64,000 nt of DNA from Prostheceraeus crozeri (taxonomy: Eukaryota; Platyhelminthes; Polycladida; Euryleptidae): assembly GCA_907163375.1 (NCBI GenBank), contig CAJQUW010008748.1:310001-374000 (forward strand). Reading direction: 5' to 3'. Below are positions 48,519 through 61,074 of this stretch, piece after piece (the stretch's first letter is position 1; each line of letters begins with the position of its first letter). The notes under the pieces are model-generated. The model was not told the DNA's origin and did not search any database. It saw nothing but the letters and a program-made list of their open reading frames with translations. The translations under genes and the position numbers were made by a program.

Positions 48519-49301
48519 CATAGAGTAGGTATATCAGTTGGAGTGGCAACTCCGCATTTATTCAATCCCCAATGAGTATACACTTTCGATGTTATTGAAT
48601 GAACTCGTGGGGGATACAGGTGGCATTTGTCAACAAATGTGAGATATGCAAATTTTTGCAGTTTTGCAGAAATTACAACGGAATTGACTGATCATGATAC
48701 TATAATGCAGAAGGAAATGATTTTACTTTACAGATCGTCCGTGTCATGACAGCCTTGGAGAGGCAGTGTTTGTTAAATTAGCAACTCGATGACCTGTTCT
48801 TGCTTTCATGCTTGACCTCAAGAGAATCTTCGCAAGCGAGATTATATCAGAAGCAACTTGCCACTGGTAGAGCAAAACAGCAAAATCAAGGACAATGATT
48901 TCAATCAACTTTGAAAGATGTAAATGGGTCTACATCACTATTCAGATTCAGGAAATGAAACATGAATTTAGTGAATCATGAAATCATGCCGATGAAAATT
49001 GAATTGAAAACTTGAAATTCCAGCCATGAAAGTATGAATAATATCGCGACTTTTTCATGAAGACTTTCATTATAATACGGATCATGATATTCCCATGATA
49101 TCCAACTTGCTTTCATACTACTTATATAGGAGAGTCATCTCGGTAGTATATAAATTGGCAAATTTTGACTTTTTTCAAAAGTGCTCAAATAATTGTTTCA
49201 ACGTAATCCACGCAAAAAACTGAATCTTTTCATATAGAAATTTTCGCTGTATACAGATACTTTCTAGAGTCGGCACTTTACCTATATATCCCTACTCTAT
49301 G
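48519..49301 (-). mobile_element. CATAGAGTAGG MITE (hAT-type), copy 4 (inverted)
   Basis: TGTCCAAT lies at 48511-48518 and 49302-49309, a perfect 8-bp duplication. Both ends are exact CATAGAGTAGG. Orientation is opposite to the other four copies. Confidence 0.93.
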
Positions 49302-49309
49302 TGTCCAAT

Positions 49310-51511
49310 TATATTATCATTTAGTTTTGTGCATTCATATGGAGACAATTTGTTGATTTATACTTGATTTTAGTGAAAAATCACACTAAGAAACTTTTGC
49401 TTATTCTCCTTGTTGCGCAAGATTTCTATTTTAATTCATTTTCTTATTATTTCACCTCATGATGTGATGAAATGCGATTTCCACATCACAAATTTCAATG
49501 CCTATGTTAGAGAGTGTCGTGATTGGCGAATAATCGTCATCTTTCATCCTGAGTGATTGTTTCTCACTGGCGAAGCTTATCAGATGGTCGTCGAGTGTGT
49601 ATAGTTACATCATCAATAGCCATGAAACACTCATTGATGACTTTCTCTGATATTATCGTGATAGAGTCATTTTCTTCACGGCGCCATTGATGTACTTAGC
49701 CTACATTCGAGCAAGAAGAAGTAATCCATTTAAAATCTATACAGTTGATTCTTGAGATTCCTTTAGCAATCACAGCTACCATTTTACAAACAAAGTCAAA
49801 CGCAGTCTTCGCATCAAAATTTAAATCATAATTTCAAAAGCTAAAGAATTTGACAGTGCCTAATTAGTGTGCATGCTCACACAGAGACAGAGCTTTGCAT
49901 GCTGCTGCTTTGCCTTAGGCCTTCTTATCAATTTATACTCGAAGAAAAAGTGCACAACTATCAATTTCCCATTAAACATTTCTTCAATTAATAATTTTTG
50001 ATCTATATGTTGGTTAAAAGCTACAGTTAAAAGTTAAAATCTATCTTGTTGGTTTCAAGAGCCGTCACATCTCAGAAAGCACTGTCATAGGCGGACACTC
50101 GCATCAACAAAAAGTTGCGGGGCGAATGAAAGACTTCTATCCCTTCGACTTGAGCCGAATTCGCACTCTGCTGTCACACATCACTCCAACGTTTAGCACT
50201 AGTGCGTATAGAACATATATAATATCAGTCATCGAAATGTCTGATATTTAAGTTAAGTTGCAGATCAACTTAGTACCCTCAATTCTAATCGACAGTGAAA
50301 ATTCAATATCAGAAAAATATGGTCGTAAATAATTTTTATGTAGCTCTTGTGGCTGAAAGGAGGCCTTCTAGTGATTATTAGTTCCGGCGTGAGAGAAAAA
50401 CCGAGGGGGCATCATTTCTCCCACTGAGGCAAGTAGGGCTAACTACAGTGCAATCTGAAAATAACTTTATCAATCAGAGTGTTTTTCGGCAGAAACTTAT
50501 CATCTCAGAGTGCGAAATTTAATTCTAATGGCCGTAAAATATGAGCGCGAAACCTAGAAATTTCGTAGCTCCAGTCGTTTTTTTGGATTTGTGTAGCAGA
50601 AATTCATATTTTACACTTATCTATTAGTGAATTCAACTAATCTTTGTCAAAGAAATACGGCTGTCCACATGCATAATTCAACGATTTACATCATTTACAT
50701 GTGTGACGGTAGAAAACTGAAATTCTAAAAAATAGTGAAAAAACTAAATTAAGATCAATTATTGTAAATATTGAAATTATTAAAAAAAATAAGATATATA
50801 CAATAATAAAAATATATAATAAAAAAATCATATAAAATCCACCGTAATGTTGATTAGAGCTGTTGAACAGCAAATGATGTTCTTTGACAGAGATATGAAG
50901 TTTTGAAAAGAAAGAGGACATTTTCGAAATTGTTACTCTTTCCACCATCCTCAATAATATGTTGTTCAGAATATTTGTCTAGAAGATATGATCTTAAATA
51001 AACGAATTCGACAGCTCAATTTACATGTCTTGATTGATAAATCAGTAATATTGATTGTCATTCCAACCCAGCCTCTTGTAATATAATATCACATGACATC
51101 CATCTCTAAAAGCAATAAAAATGCTGACATTCGAATGACATCAAAGCAGCACACAGATATCAGGAGAAACGATGAATCTGTGCACTGCGAGAACGTGGCG
51201 CATGACAGTAAAAATTCTTTTCAATTATTACATGTTTTTCAAAATAATAACTTGAATGATTATGTCGTCAACATGGGAGGGATCCGTCAAAAGGCAAACG
51301 ACAACCTGTGAGTTGCAAAAAAGAATCATTCCAGTTATTTTATCCAATTGTCTACCAATGCGAAATGCCTTGGGAACATTCCGATACCTAGTAGAAATCA
51401 ACAAAAAATTTATCTTTCTAATAAAATCAACGTAAGAAAATTTGAAAACTGCATTGAAGCATATTTCTGAAATTGAAAGCATGTTGGAATGAATAAACAA
51501 TTCAAAAATTC
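49310..51511. other. 2.2 kb without recognised gene
   Basis: Contains a very AT-rich patch at about 50740-50835. No coding motif. Confidence 0.5.
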
Positions 51512-51765
51512 TGGTGTACGAAAGGTGTACGAGGCCGGGTTGTAGGGTGCTAGGTATGCGGTGTAGGGTACGAGGTCCGGCGTACACGGTACGCGGTGCG
51601 AGGCATGCGGTTGGTGGTAAGAGGTACACACTGGGATGCATGGTACGCGGAACGGTGTACGAGGACGGGTAGCAGGGTACGAGTTTCACTGTACATAGTA
51701 GGCCTACGAGGTACGCGGTACAGGGTACGAGTTACGCGGAATAAGGAACGAGGTTCAGGTACAAA
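51512..51765. repeat. 7-bp minisatellite based on GGTACGM
   Basis: About 250 bp of degenerate heptamers (GGTACGA, GGTACGC, GGTGCGA, GGTACAC and relatives). Seven is not a multiple of three, so every frame of a strand gives similar repetitive peptides (for example RVPRT or YRVRRTS on the minus strand). The long open frames here are a by-product and not genes. Confidence 0.8.
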
Positions 51766-52076
51766 AAAGAATCGATGCTGTCTTTTCATCACTTTGCATT
51801 TTATTTCAATCATCTTGCCTTGTGGTGGACTGTTTTTTACAATATCCAATAAAGATTCTCTGCAGCTATTCATTCTGTGGAAATTATGGAAAAACATGTT
51901 GCTCGATACACAAACAACAAACAAATTGTTAAATAGCAAGTAGAAATAACATTCCATACCCACATTCATCTCCTTTTGCAACAAGTAACCGCGATTGGAG
52001 TCGGGGTTCGGGATATGAGATCACGACCCAAGCACCACTTATTGTTCTGCACGGAGGATGGCGTATACGTAGACAA

Positions 52077-52806
52077 CAGGGGTGCGGAGTCGGAGTCCCG
52101 GAGTCCTATCATTTTTGCTGGAGCCGAAGTCGGAGTCGGAGTCCTATCAAATGATAGGACTCCAGGCTCCGGCCTATAGCTAGACCCTAAACAAAATACA
52201 AGCAAATTATTTATCCTCGTGCATAGCTGTCACTGTCTTGATGTCAACTTCCTCCATCAAACAAAAGTACAGAGACAGTGATGTATGCAAAGCTTGTAAT
52301 AGTTGACGGAATGAACCGTGATAGTGAAAAAAGGATTGTCTTTTCATTCGGTGATTTAGTAGAGAAGACAAGCCTTCCTACATCTAAGGTCACATCAGAG
52401 ACAAAAATGAAATACTAGTTTGTTTGAGAACATTACCTCTTACCCTCACGTTAATCGTGTGTGATGTCTCCTCCAAAGTGCATATTTAAATCGAACAAGC
52501 ACTCATTTTTTTGAAGGATAGGGGATTTTCCTGCCTGGTAGAGACTGGAGAAAAACCGTGTGAAGCACACATCAAGAGGATGGGAGGAGCCTAGTCGCAT
52601 GCATCCAACTTAAAACGACATTTGATAAACTTTCATCGAAAATGATTGATAATTGATACAGCAATGATCACTAAACATAAGTTCAGGTAAGCCTATAATG
52701 AACTGTGCTGTAGGTTACCAGTTCTTTCAAAAAACTAGGCTATATATGCTTGCAACCCCCGGAGTCGGAGTCGGAGTCCTATCAAAATAATGACTCCGCG
52801 TTCCTG
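52077..52806. mobile_element. GGAGTC-type hAT MITE, copy 2
   Basis: Begins CAGGGGTGCGGAGTCGGAGT and ends GGAGTCGGAGTCCTATC...GTTCCTG. The body is a clear full-length match to 40630-41336, including the GGAGTCCTATCA stem. The flanking 8-mers do not match convincingly, so the target duplication has decayed or an end is shifted. Confidence 0.8.
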
Positions 52807-55094
52807 GCTAGTCACATGCATATGGATAGACACACACTCGTTAGTCTATGCAGGAGAACTCAGACAATTGTGTAGAAAGAGCACTTGTCTGGCTTTCTGT
52901 TTAACATTTATCCAGATCCTGGTCAGGCAAGAGATGTGATCGTGGTTGGTGTCTATTTGCAGTTTTATTTGCACCATAGGTGTGTTAACTACTCGTAATT
53001 TTTGATTTCCACAATTAACTATGCTACTGAATGAAGAGTGCAGTTTCATTTTTCCACATATTGCACCCTCATTCTTTTTTTGTTATATCTTGCTTGTATA
53101 TGTGGTGAGAATATATATTTGCATATACAGCATAAAAGTAATGCAATTATTCTAAATGGCTTTCAGATATATAATGGCAAAGAAAAATGTACGTTTGTTA
53201 GATTCGCGATCATTAACGAATACAATAACTTTCAGCACAAATTGAATATTGTGCAATTATCACTTACTTTATCTTGATAAATAAGGTTTCCTAATGATAT
53301 GTCAACGTCATGCAATAAACCAACGTGTCTTACTTAATAATATGATCATAAAATTAATGGGAATTCTCTATCGCAAACCATGCAGTCCGGACATTTTGAG
53401 ATTCGGTGTTCAGTCTGATATTATGGGATGAAGTTATTAGATAACGTTATACAGTTTCAATATTTGAGAAATTCTCGCTAACAATGTTTGAGCAAACATT
53501 CCGACTTAACAAATAACTTCAACAAAGCTGAACGGATTAGCAGAATGATAGACACAATGCTTACTTTATTTCCATTATCCCATAGGTGAAATTGATATAA
53601 GAATTTGATCACGCTTTGCAACCCAAAAATAGCTCTTTTGCAAAAGACACATCAGCATTCAAAAATTGATTTGAACAGGATTCTGTCAGATTTAAATGGT
53701 TTCACACCAACTAGCGGAAAGTCCACTTACCGGAAGTCCACTACTCTCCCAATACTTCGTAAGCAAATTGATGAATTGCAGACTTGGCAATCGGCAAAGA
53801 GATAGTCTTCACTTAAAAAATTCTTGGAATGAACGCTTCGTAAATCGTTCACACCACGAAAGGCTGTTATACCGTTTTGCTTATTCTCATAAAATTTGAT
53901 CGTGAGGTTGATAATTGATTGATTACTAAACTTATTGACTTGATCAGTCAAGACACGTGGCTTAGGAAACAGTATGGTTTGCCTAATTGAATGAACTAAG
54001 TAGTGATTAGAAATTGGTTGCTTCATAGCTGAGCATTTCATGTCGGTACTCGTGTGTCCTCCTGTCATCATTGATTGAGTTGTAAAAATCTTGTGGATCC
54101 CCTTATCGGACGCAAGCGTCAGCAACTGCGACTTGAAGAAATACTGTTGTTTGTGAACAGGTACAGCACGGAGGCAGACAGGCAGATGAGGCGGCCCCGT
54201 CTGCAGAACACAGATTCGAAATCTTCTGCTGACCTCACCGGAGGGAAATGATGACTTACAAAATGACTGAGTATGGGAATAACACAAATTGGAAGTTTGC
54301 CAGTGAACGGATGGGCCGATCTTGATAAAACTTACAAATTCTTGGAGCTAATAGCACCAGCATTCTTTAAAACCCAAACTCGAAAGCGCCAGATTTAATG
54401 CAACAAACAAAGTGTTAATTGAATAAAACTGTAACAAATCTTGTCGAAATTCGAAAAAATATATATCATCTAAGAGCTTAACACGAACCTGATTCATTGG
54501 TGATAATCTTAATTTTCTGCATTCCGTAGTTTCGTCTGCAGGTGTCGGTGAATGAATTGACCAAAAATTCATACTTTTAAGTCTGCTGACCACAACTGAC
54601 CAGACACAACCTAAATGCTCTTCCAATCTAAAGTACTAAACGCAACCTATCACATGATATAAAGTTGATTGAAATTGAGGATCTTCATCATTGAAAATTT
54701 GCGTCAGATATTCTTTTAGCAGCAACTAATTGGTAAAACTTATTGGTATTGAATCTCTTTGCACATTCAACGAGTCTTAAAATCTTTATAACATGATGAA
54801 GCTGAGTGATAGTTTACACTGTGTGTAAATTTTCATTAAAATTTACTTCATATTAAAATCCTGCATTAAGGAAAATGTTTTAATTTCTTTCGTAGGGCCT
54901 ACTGACCACAGCTGACCACTTAAGAAAGCAAAATAAATGCCAAAATAAATAGAGTAGAAGGCCTCATATGATATATCGTTCATTGAAATAGAGCAAGGAC
55001 TTCAACACGAATATTACGTTAGATAGGTTAACTTTGTTTGTGCAATTATTTATGAAACAGTTACATGACATCACAGTTACATGACATCAACACT
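52807..55094. other. 2.3 kb without recognised gene or element
   Basis: Open frames near 53605-54287 lack any known motif. Confidence 0.5.
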
Positions 55095-55930
55095 CATAGA
55101 GTAGGGATATATGGGTAAAGTGTCGACTCTAAAAAGTATCTGTATACAGCGAAAATTTCTATATGAAAAGAATTCAGTTTTTTGCGTGGATTACCTTCCC
55201 GTGGTCGAAACAATTATTTGAGCACTTTTGAAAAAGTCAAAATTTGCCAATTTATATACTACCGAGATGACTCTCCTATATAAGTAGTATGAAAGCAAGT
55301 TGGATATCAAAAGGAATGAATATTTGCTAATAAGCATCCTAACTAAGCGGAAAGCAAGTTGGTCATCATGGGAATATCATGATCCGTATTATAATGAAAG
55401 TCTTTATGAAAAAGTCGCGATATTATTCATACTTTCATGGCTGGAATTTCAAGTTTTCAATTCAATTTTCACGGCAGGATTTCATGATTCACTAAATTCA
55501 TGTTTCATTTCTTGAATCTGAATAGTGATGTGGACCCATTTACATCTTTCAAAGTTGATTGAAATCATTGTCCTTGATTTTGCTGTTTTACTCTACCAGT
55601 GGCAAGTTGCTTCTGATATAATCTCGCTTGCGAAGATTCTCTTGAGGTCAAGCATGAAAGCAAGAACAGGTCATCGAGTTGCTAATTTAACAAACACTAC
55701 CTCTCCAAGGCTGTCATGACACGAAATAATATCATTTTCTTCTGCATTATAGTATCATGATCAGTCAATTCCGTTGTAATTTCTGCAAAACTGCAAAAAT
55801 TTGCATATCTCACATTTGTTGACAAATGCCACCTGTATCCCCCACGAGTTCCTTTAATAAAATCGAAAGTGTATACTCATTGGGGATTGAATAAATGCGG
55901 AGTTACCACTCTACCTAATACACTTGCTCA
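55095..55930 (+). mobile_element. CATAGAGTAGG MITE (hAT-type), copy 5
   Basis: The left end is exact CATAGAGTAGGG. The right end is eroded (CTTGCTCA). Flanks TCAACACT and TCAACGAA agree in the first five bases. The body aligns with the other copies and is closest to copy 4. Confidence 0.85.
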
Positions 55931-56689
55931 TCAACGAAACTAACTGAACATCAAACCAGGAGTTTCATGATGATATCACATGATTATTGCGAAATATTTC
56001 AAGCAAAACATCGAACTTTTGATTTATTGCAATAAGAATAAAATAGATGGCCTGTGAATAAAGAAATGATGCAGTGGTTTCCGCCAGGATGACTGACAGC
56101 ATTTGAAACGATGATGATGGCATAGCCTGGCATTTTCATTTCGACTGATTACGTAAACAAACATTAGGCCGATGTAAGTGCATCGTGAAGCATAGCAAAG
56201 AGAATCGAGCAACAGAAATAATTCATTGAATATCGGTTTAAAGACTTATTTTTATTCTACAGCATATTAAGTTTTTTGCCTCGGAACTTTTCTTCCAACA
56301 CACTCGGATTTTCTCACTTTCACACTAAAACACCAAATCTTCTTCATTTTTGGTAACTTTATTTTGGCCTATAGTCTGCATGCTTTGAATGCAATTGGAA
56401 AGAAGCAATATAGATCGAAGCTACATTTTGAGGTCTATACTGCTTTTTGTTGACTAGCTATGGTGTGATATACGCCGAGCGGTAGGCGAGAATTATGGAG
56501 AGTGTGAATTAGGCAGGAAGGCACTTCTCTAACGCAGGTACATAGATTTGTTAAATTTATCAATTTTCCAGGTTAGTTGTCTTATGTAACGAGTAGCCCC
56601 TGAATATCGGGTGCGGCATTAAGTGGTTGTAGAATGCACTCCGCCCTCCATGTGCCTTCCTGGATAATTTACGCTCTCAACAGATGGCA
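55931..56689. other. no gene or recognised element
   Basis: Nothing recognised. Confidence 0.5.
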
Positions 56690-56800
56690 CGCTGACCAAG
56701 TGGTCAGGGGATATGCTTGCACGTCCTCTAGCGCCAACGTCACTGGTTCGAACCTAGTGACGACTGATATGGTTCAACAGACCGAAGCATGTCTTTAATC
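56690..56800 (+). mobile_element. tRNA-headed SINE with hammerhead-like segment, copy 1
   Basis: TGACCAAGTGG (A-box-like) is followed by GGTTCGAACC (B box), with a T-arm ACTGG/CTAGT stem around TTCGAAC. Directly after the tRNA-like part comes CTGATAT, a GGTT/GACC stem with loop CAACA, then GAA. The order matches copy 2 at 61075-61190 (minus strand). It could also be called a tRNA pseudogene, but the shared non-tRNA tail favours a SINE. Confidence 0.65.
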
Positions 56801-57090
56801 AAGTTTTGCATTCCATTTTTCTAATTCTGTAAATTTATTTAAAACCTAGTCGTCGAGAGTTACCAATACAGCTAATCTAATAGATGAAGATGACATGATA
56901 ATAAAACACTGGTCGCTAATCAACAAAAATTCGGTCTTTCAGATAAATGTCACAAGATTTATTCTGCAGGTGTACCTATCGAATGCAAAACAATCTTAAG
57001 TCTAAAGGTCATACAGCATTTTAAGAAGAATGTCCATTGATAAGGCCTACAACACATGTCCATCTTCATGGAAGCCAGTTGATTGCATTA

Positions 57091-57682
57091 GCCCGGAAGC
57101 CAGAACGAGTTTCTGCACATAACGAGGTCGAAAATGAGACTTTCACAGAATGATGTACACCCCGTAGCTACTACGAATCTGCGTGTCGGCCGAGTTCTAG
57201 TTAGTTCCTCTTCTCGTCAGAGAGGATCAAAGGAAAATACACATTAATCCAATGGGACGCAGATCTCAGTTTTTGGCAAAAATGATTTTTTTGTTTTCTG
57301 TTATCAACTGAAACGTGCTAGCTCTAGAGCCATGATTTTCAGCATGATATGTTTTCAGGTCATTTCTTGTCATTTCATGAACATTCATCTATGGATCTTA
57401 GCACATTCAATTCAGATTTGAAAATGATAGGATACAAACTCAGACAGGAAATGACCTGAAGCACACCATGTCGAAGATTATGGCTCCAGGCTTAGTTAGT
57501 CCTTTTCATTTGATGAGAGAAAATAGAAAATTTCATTTTTGCCAAATACTGCGATCTGTGTCCCATTGGATTAGCAAGTATTTTTCTTTGATCGTGTCTG
57601 ACAAAAGAAATCAGGTACAACTCGGCAGACGCGCAGATTCGTGGTCTCACTCCTTGCAGAAGCTAGATCTGGCTGCCGAACC
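57091..57682. mobile_element. foldback element, GCCAGAACGAG family
   Basis: Two inverted arms of about 200-280 bp (57091-57370 and 57440-57682 reversed) around a short loop. The right arm lacks about 50 bp. The arms share AATCCAATGGGA, CTGCCGAGTT-like and CAGGTCATTTC blocks. Single arms of the family lie at 24230 and 61912. No coding capacity. Confidence 0.75.
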
Positions 57683-58995
57683 ATATGGTCACTAAATGTC
57701 AATTCACTATTGCTCGTCGATGCTCACAATTCATTTTTTATTTCAATCATTAATAGTCACTATAATAAATAGGCTAAATAATTTTCATCAAAGCAATTTC
57801 TATGGTGCTTGTCCTTTTGAAATTTCTAGGATGAGTAAAATAATCATTGTTAATTAAAAAGCTGATTCAGAAAACAGTCTAACAATGTGAGTGAAGAATT
57901 CTTCAAGGGAATATATATTGCGCAATACTTACATCCTACATTAGTATCATGTTGTGAAGGTTTCAGAGTTGTGTACCGGAAACTTCCCAGTGTATTTGAC
58001 AACGTCTACAACTACTGCATGTGTTAGTGACTTGTTTCTTCTTAGACCTCATTTAATACGCATTTGGTACGCTTCTTAGCTGTATCGTAATTCATGCGTC
58101 ATACACCGCAAAATGAATTTTATAGCGCAATTTTATTGTCTGCTAGAGCAATTAAATCACGAACTTCCTGAATAAGTCAATTTCAACCATCTCCAAAACA
58201 TACATTCGATGAAAATTCCTCTGTTGTCATTCACTTCTCTAATGTAAAAAGGAAAACAGCATTATGTAATAGATAATGGATGATTTTGAGGTCAGCCCTT
58301 CTATATGACCGAAATAAATCATCCATGATCAGGGACATGTATAATATAAGATATCTAAGGGACGTTCAACTCCTATACCATGTATTGGACTGGAGGCCAG
58401 TGTTTTTTGGTATATTTGATTAATGGCGGTTGTTTGTGCACATCTGGATAAAACCGTGAAACAAGTTGTAAACAATTATCCAGTACTCTAATGCGCTCAT
58501 TCATGCAGGGAATCTGTTGAGTCAAGAAGTGACTAAAGAATTACAAAACTCCCGCAAGAATTAGCAACTGTCAATAACAGCTGCAGTATCAACTGCTAGT
58601 GATTGAAATTGTTCACCTACGGCGCGTATAGCATCAATGTCTGTTGGTGTGTATTCTGTACATTTTATACATGCCTTGCGAAAATCGATTCAGTAGTGTT
58701 TTTTCGGAGAATTGTAGACTGTTTCTGGAAAAATTTTGATAAAGATTTCCTTTGCTAGAAGCAGTCATGGACTAAGTGATAACTGATCAGTAATGATTTT
58801 AGTTACTGCTACAATCATTGCAGCAATATGTTCCATGCCTTATTCATTGTTAGACAAGTAAAAGACATGATTAAAATCTAAAGAAAATCTACCGATGATG
58901 CTATCAGAAACGAACAAAGAACATATTGAAGCGTCAAAAATTGATAATAATTTGATTGGTATAGCTAATGAAATTAAAGCTGTCGATTCAATGCA

Positions 58996-59502
58996 GGGAG
59001 GCTGACTCGGCATAGTCAAGCCAATGACTTAATACGACGGGCACTCATCTCCGCTGGCATCCCATCGATATTGGAGCCTCAAGGACTGTGTTGAACTGAC
59101 GGTAAAAGGCCAGATGGAACAACGCTCATTCCTTGGGCCAAAAGACGCTCCCTTCTATGGGATTTTACTTGTACCGATTCATTAGTGACGAGTAATCTTC
59201 CACTATCCCACCAAGAGCACGATACTATCGCATCGAAGGCAGAGGAAAGGAAGAGAAAGAAATATGAAGAGCTAGCGGTGGATTATCACTTCTGCCCAAT
59301 AGCTGTGGAAACCATGGGAGCCTTGGGACTGTGCGCTGACCACTTCATCAAGAACGTGGGACAGAAGATTGTTGCTGCAACTGGAGATGACCGTGCAACC
59401 GCCTTCTTGCGACAACGCATAAGCATGGCCATACAGCGTGGCAATGCCATCAGTGTGCTGTCCTATATGCTCAGCTCAAGTGGGATGGCCTTAATGAATT
59501 GA
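58996..59502 (+). pseudogene. LINE polyprotein C-terminal fragment
   Basis: In one frame from about 58996: [28 protein letters not shown], a TGA at 59092-59094, then GKRPDGTTLIPWAKR, LLWDFTCTDSL, KAEERKRKKYEEL, FCPIAVETMGALG, and AFLRQRISMAIQRGNAISVL to the stop at 59502. This is the conserved tail found after the reverse transcriptase of a group of animal LINEs, ending in the IAVQRGNA-type motif. The RPDG followed by WDFT spacing looks like a restriction-enzyme-like nuclease core, which is my inference. The reverse transcriptase itself is absent, so this is a 5'-truncated copy with one stop. Confidence 0.75.
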
Positions 59503-60637
59503 GTGCCCTAATATGACTTTCATTTATCTCTACTTTTTTATGCTTCTTCATCGTCCGTGTAAAACTTTCCTTGAAATAAAAATATATTGTAAGCTAATGA
59601 AAATGCTGAAAGTTAAGCAAGAATCGGTTGAATATCCATCTTTTCGGAAGATCCTTTATCAAGAGTTTGGTGGAAAAGTGAAACCAGTGTTGTCTTTCCA
59701 AGTGCGCCTCCTCGTAATGAGTGGTTACCGATGTTAATATGTTTTTATCTCTTATTAGACATTTCGTGATTATGGAACATCATCTGTGAGGAGGCCTTCA
59801 ATTTACAATCAAACTCCGAGGAACAAATGAAATGTGATTATGATGTCAGTGATTTACAAAATGCGAAGTACATATTGAATAAAAAGCAAACCAAGCGGTG
59901 GTGATTGGTGACTTCCCACGATTTTAAGGTCCTATCATATCGGGCAATTCAGGAACCGCATTGATAAGGATTTAAGTTGATTACGAAATCCGTATAAATT
60001 TCGTCGGTGAATATGAAAACATTCGCTCATCACTGTGATAAAAGTAGCCATCAATTTTCGGTTAATGAAAGTTGAGTAATTCAAGGCCGGAAATAAATCT
60101 CACATGTTACATCGCTTCACTGCTCTTGAATTCTCGAATAAAGTCCACCAGTGGTCCAAATTATTATACAGGCGTAGGTTTTAGATAAGACAGTGGGAAA
60201 ATCAATAAAAATAGAAAGTCACAATTTATTTGAAATTGACTATCGATGATATGCTTGCATGTGTTCATGTACACTGCACAGATTATTCCGACAATGTCCC
60301 TGCAAAACTGGGCCGGGCGTATTGATTAGTATGTACAGCAATCAATTTAGTTGGATTCTGATGTATTTCACAATAAGGAAGTGAATTGTTTAGCATTTGG
60401 TCCATGGTTTTATCCAGATACATACTATCGTCATTAATCAAGATTATCGAAGTCACTGGCCTCCAGTCCAGTACTTGGTATGGAAAATGAAAGCCCCTTA
60501 GATATCTTATAATGCATGATTTTGTAAGACTTTCTATGTCTAGAGGTCAATAAGTTCCACGAAGCAGGTAATTATTTTCCTGATTGAAAATTATTAACCT
60601 GTTGCAGACTTCTATGGAAAAAGTCATGCATTATAAC

Positions 60638-60740
60638 AGATAACGTATAGATTTCCTCGGACATTATTTGTCATAATAACCGCGAGCCTTCGGCTCTCGG
60701 CAATCATGGCAAATAATGACCTCAAATCTATGCATTATCT
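60638..60740. repeat. 103-bp palindrome with GC-rich hairpin
   Basis: Arms of about 49 bp run AGATAACGTATAGATTT...GCGAGCC and mirror AGATAATGCATAGATTT. The centre CCGCGAGCC-TTC-GGCTCTCGG is a 9-bp stem with a 3-base loop (60680-60700). Confidence 0.75.
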
Positions 60741-61074
60741 ATTACATATCAATCATAGATGTCCCTATGCATGCTATAGATATATTTCAGAAGAGGCTAA
60801 TAATTTCCACAATTACCTCTGTACACGGACATCGCTTTTCGGAAAATAAATCTTTATATGTTATATTCAAACTGGGAAAAAATAAAACAGATGAACCAAT
60901 AATCTTGATCCATCCATGACTTGATATAGAGACAATCGATATTGCAGGTGCTGTATTCAACATATCAAGCCAGATTTTGAGGTTTCCAGTGTATTTAATA
61001 GATTGATCAATTGAAGAGACACGATCCAAAATGCTGTAATAAAAAAGAGAAAAACAATATAAAACTTATCAAAT

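Larger units (their letters stand above)
58262..60740. repeat. inverted-repeat-bounded region around a LINE fragment
   Basis: 58330-58490 aligns with the reverse of 60370-60530, through GATATCTAAGGG, TACTGGACTGGAGGCCAGTG-like, TTGATTAATG and CATCTGGATAAAACC. A hairpin (58278-58324, GGATGATTTTGAGGTCA arm) marks the left side and a larger palindrome (60638-60740) the right side. No transposase is seen. The interval 59503-60369 holds nothing else recognised. Confidence 0.6.

Noticed and set aside
51228-51984. Overlapping minus-strand frames of 73-153 codons
   Set aside because: They are products of the 7-bp minisatellite, which leaves several frames free of stops.
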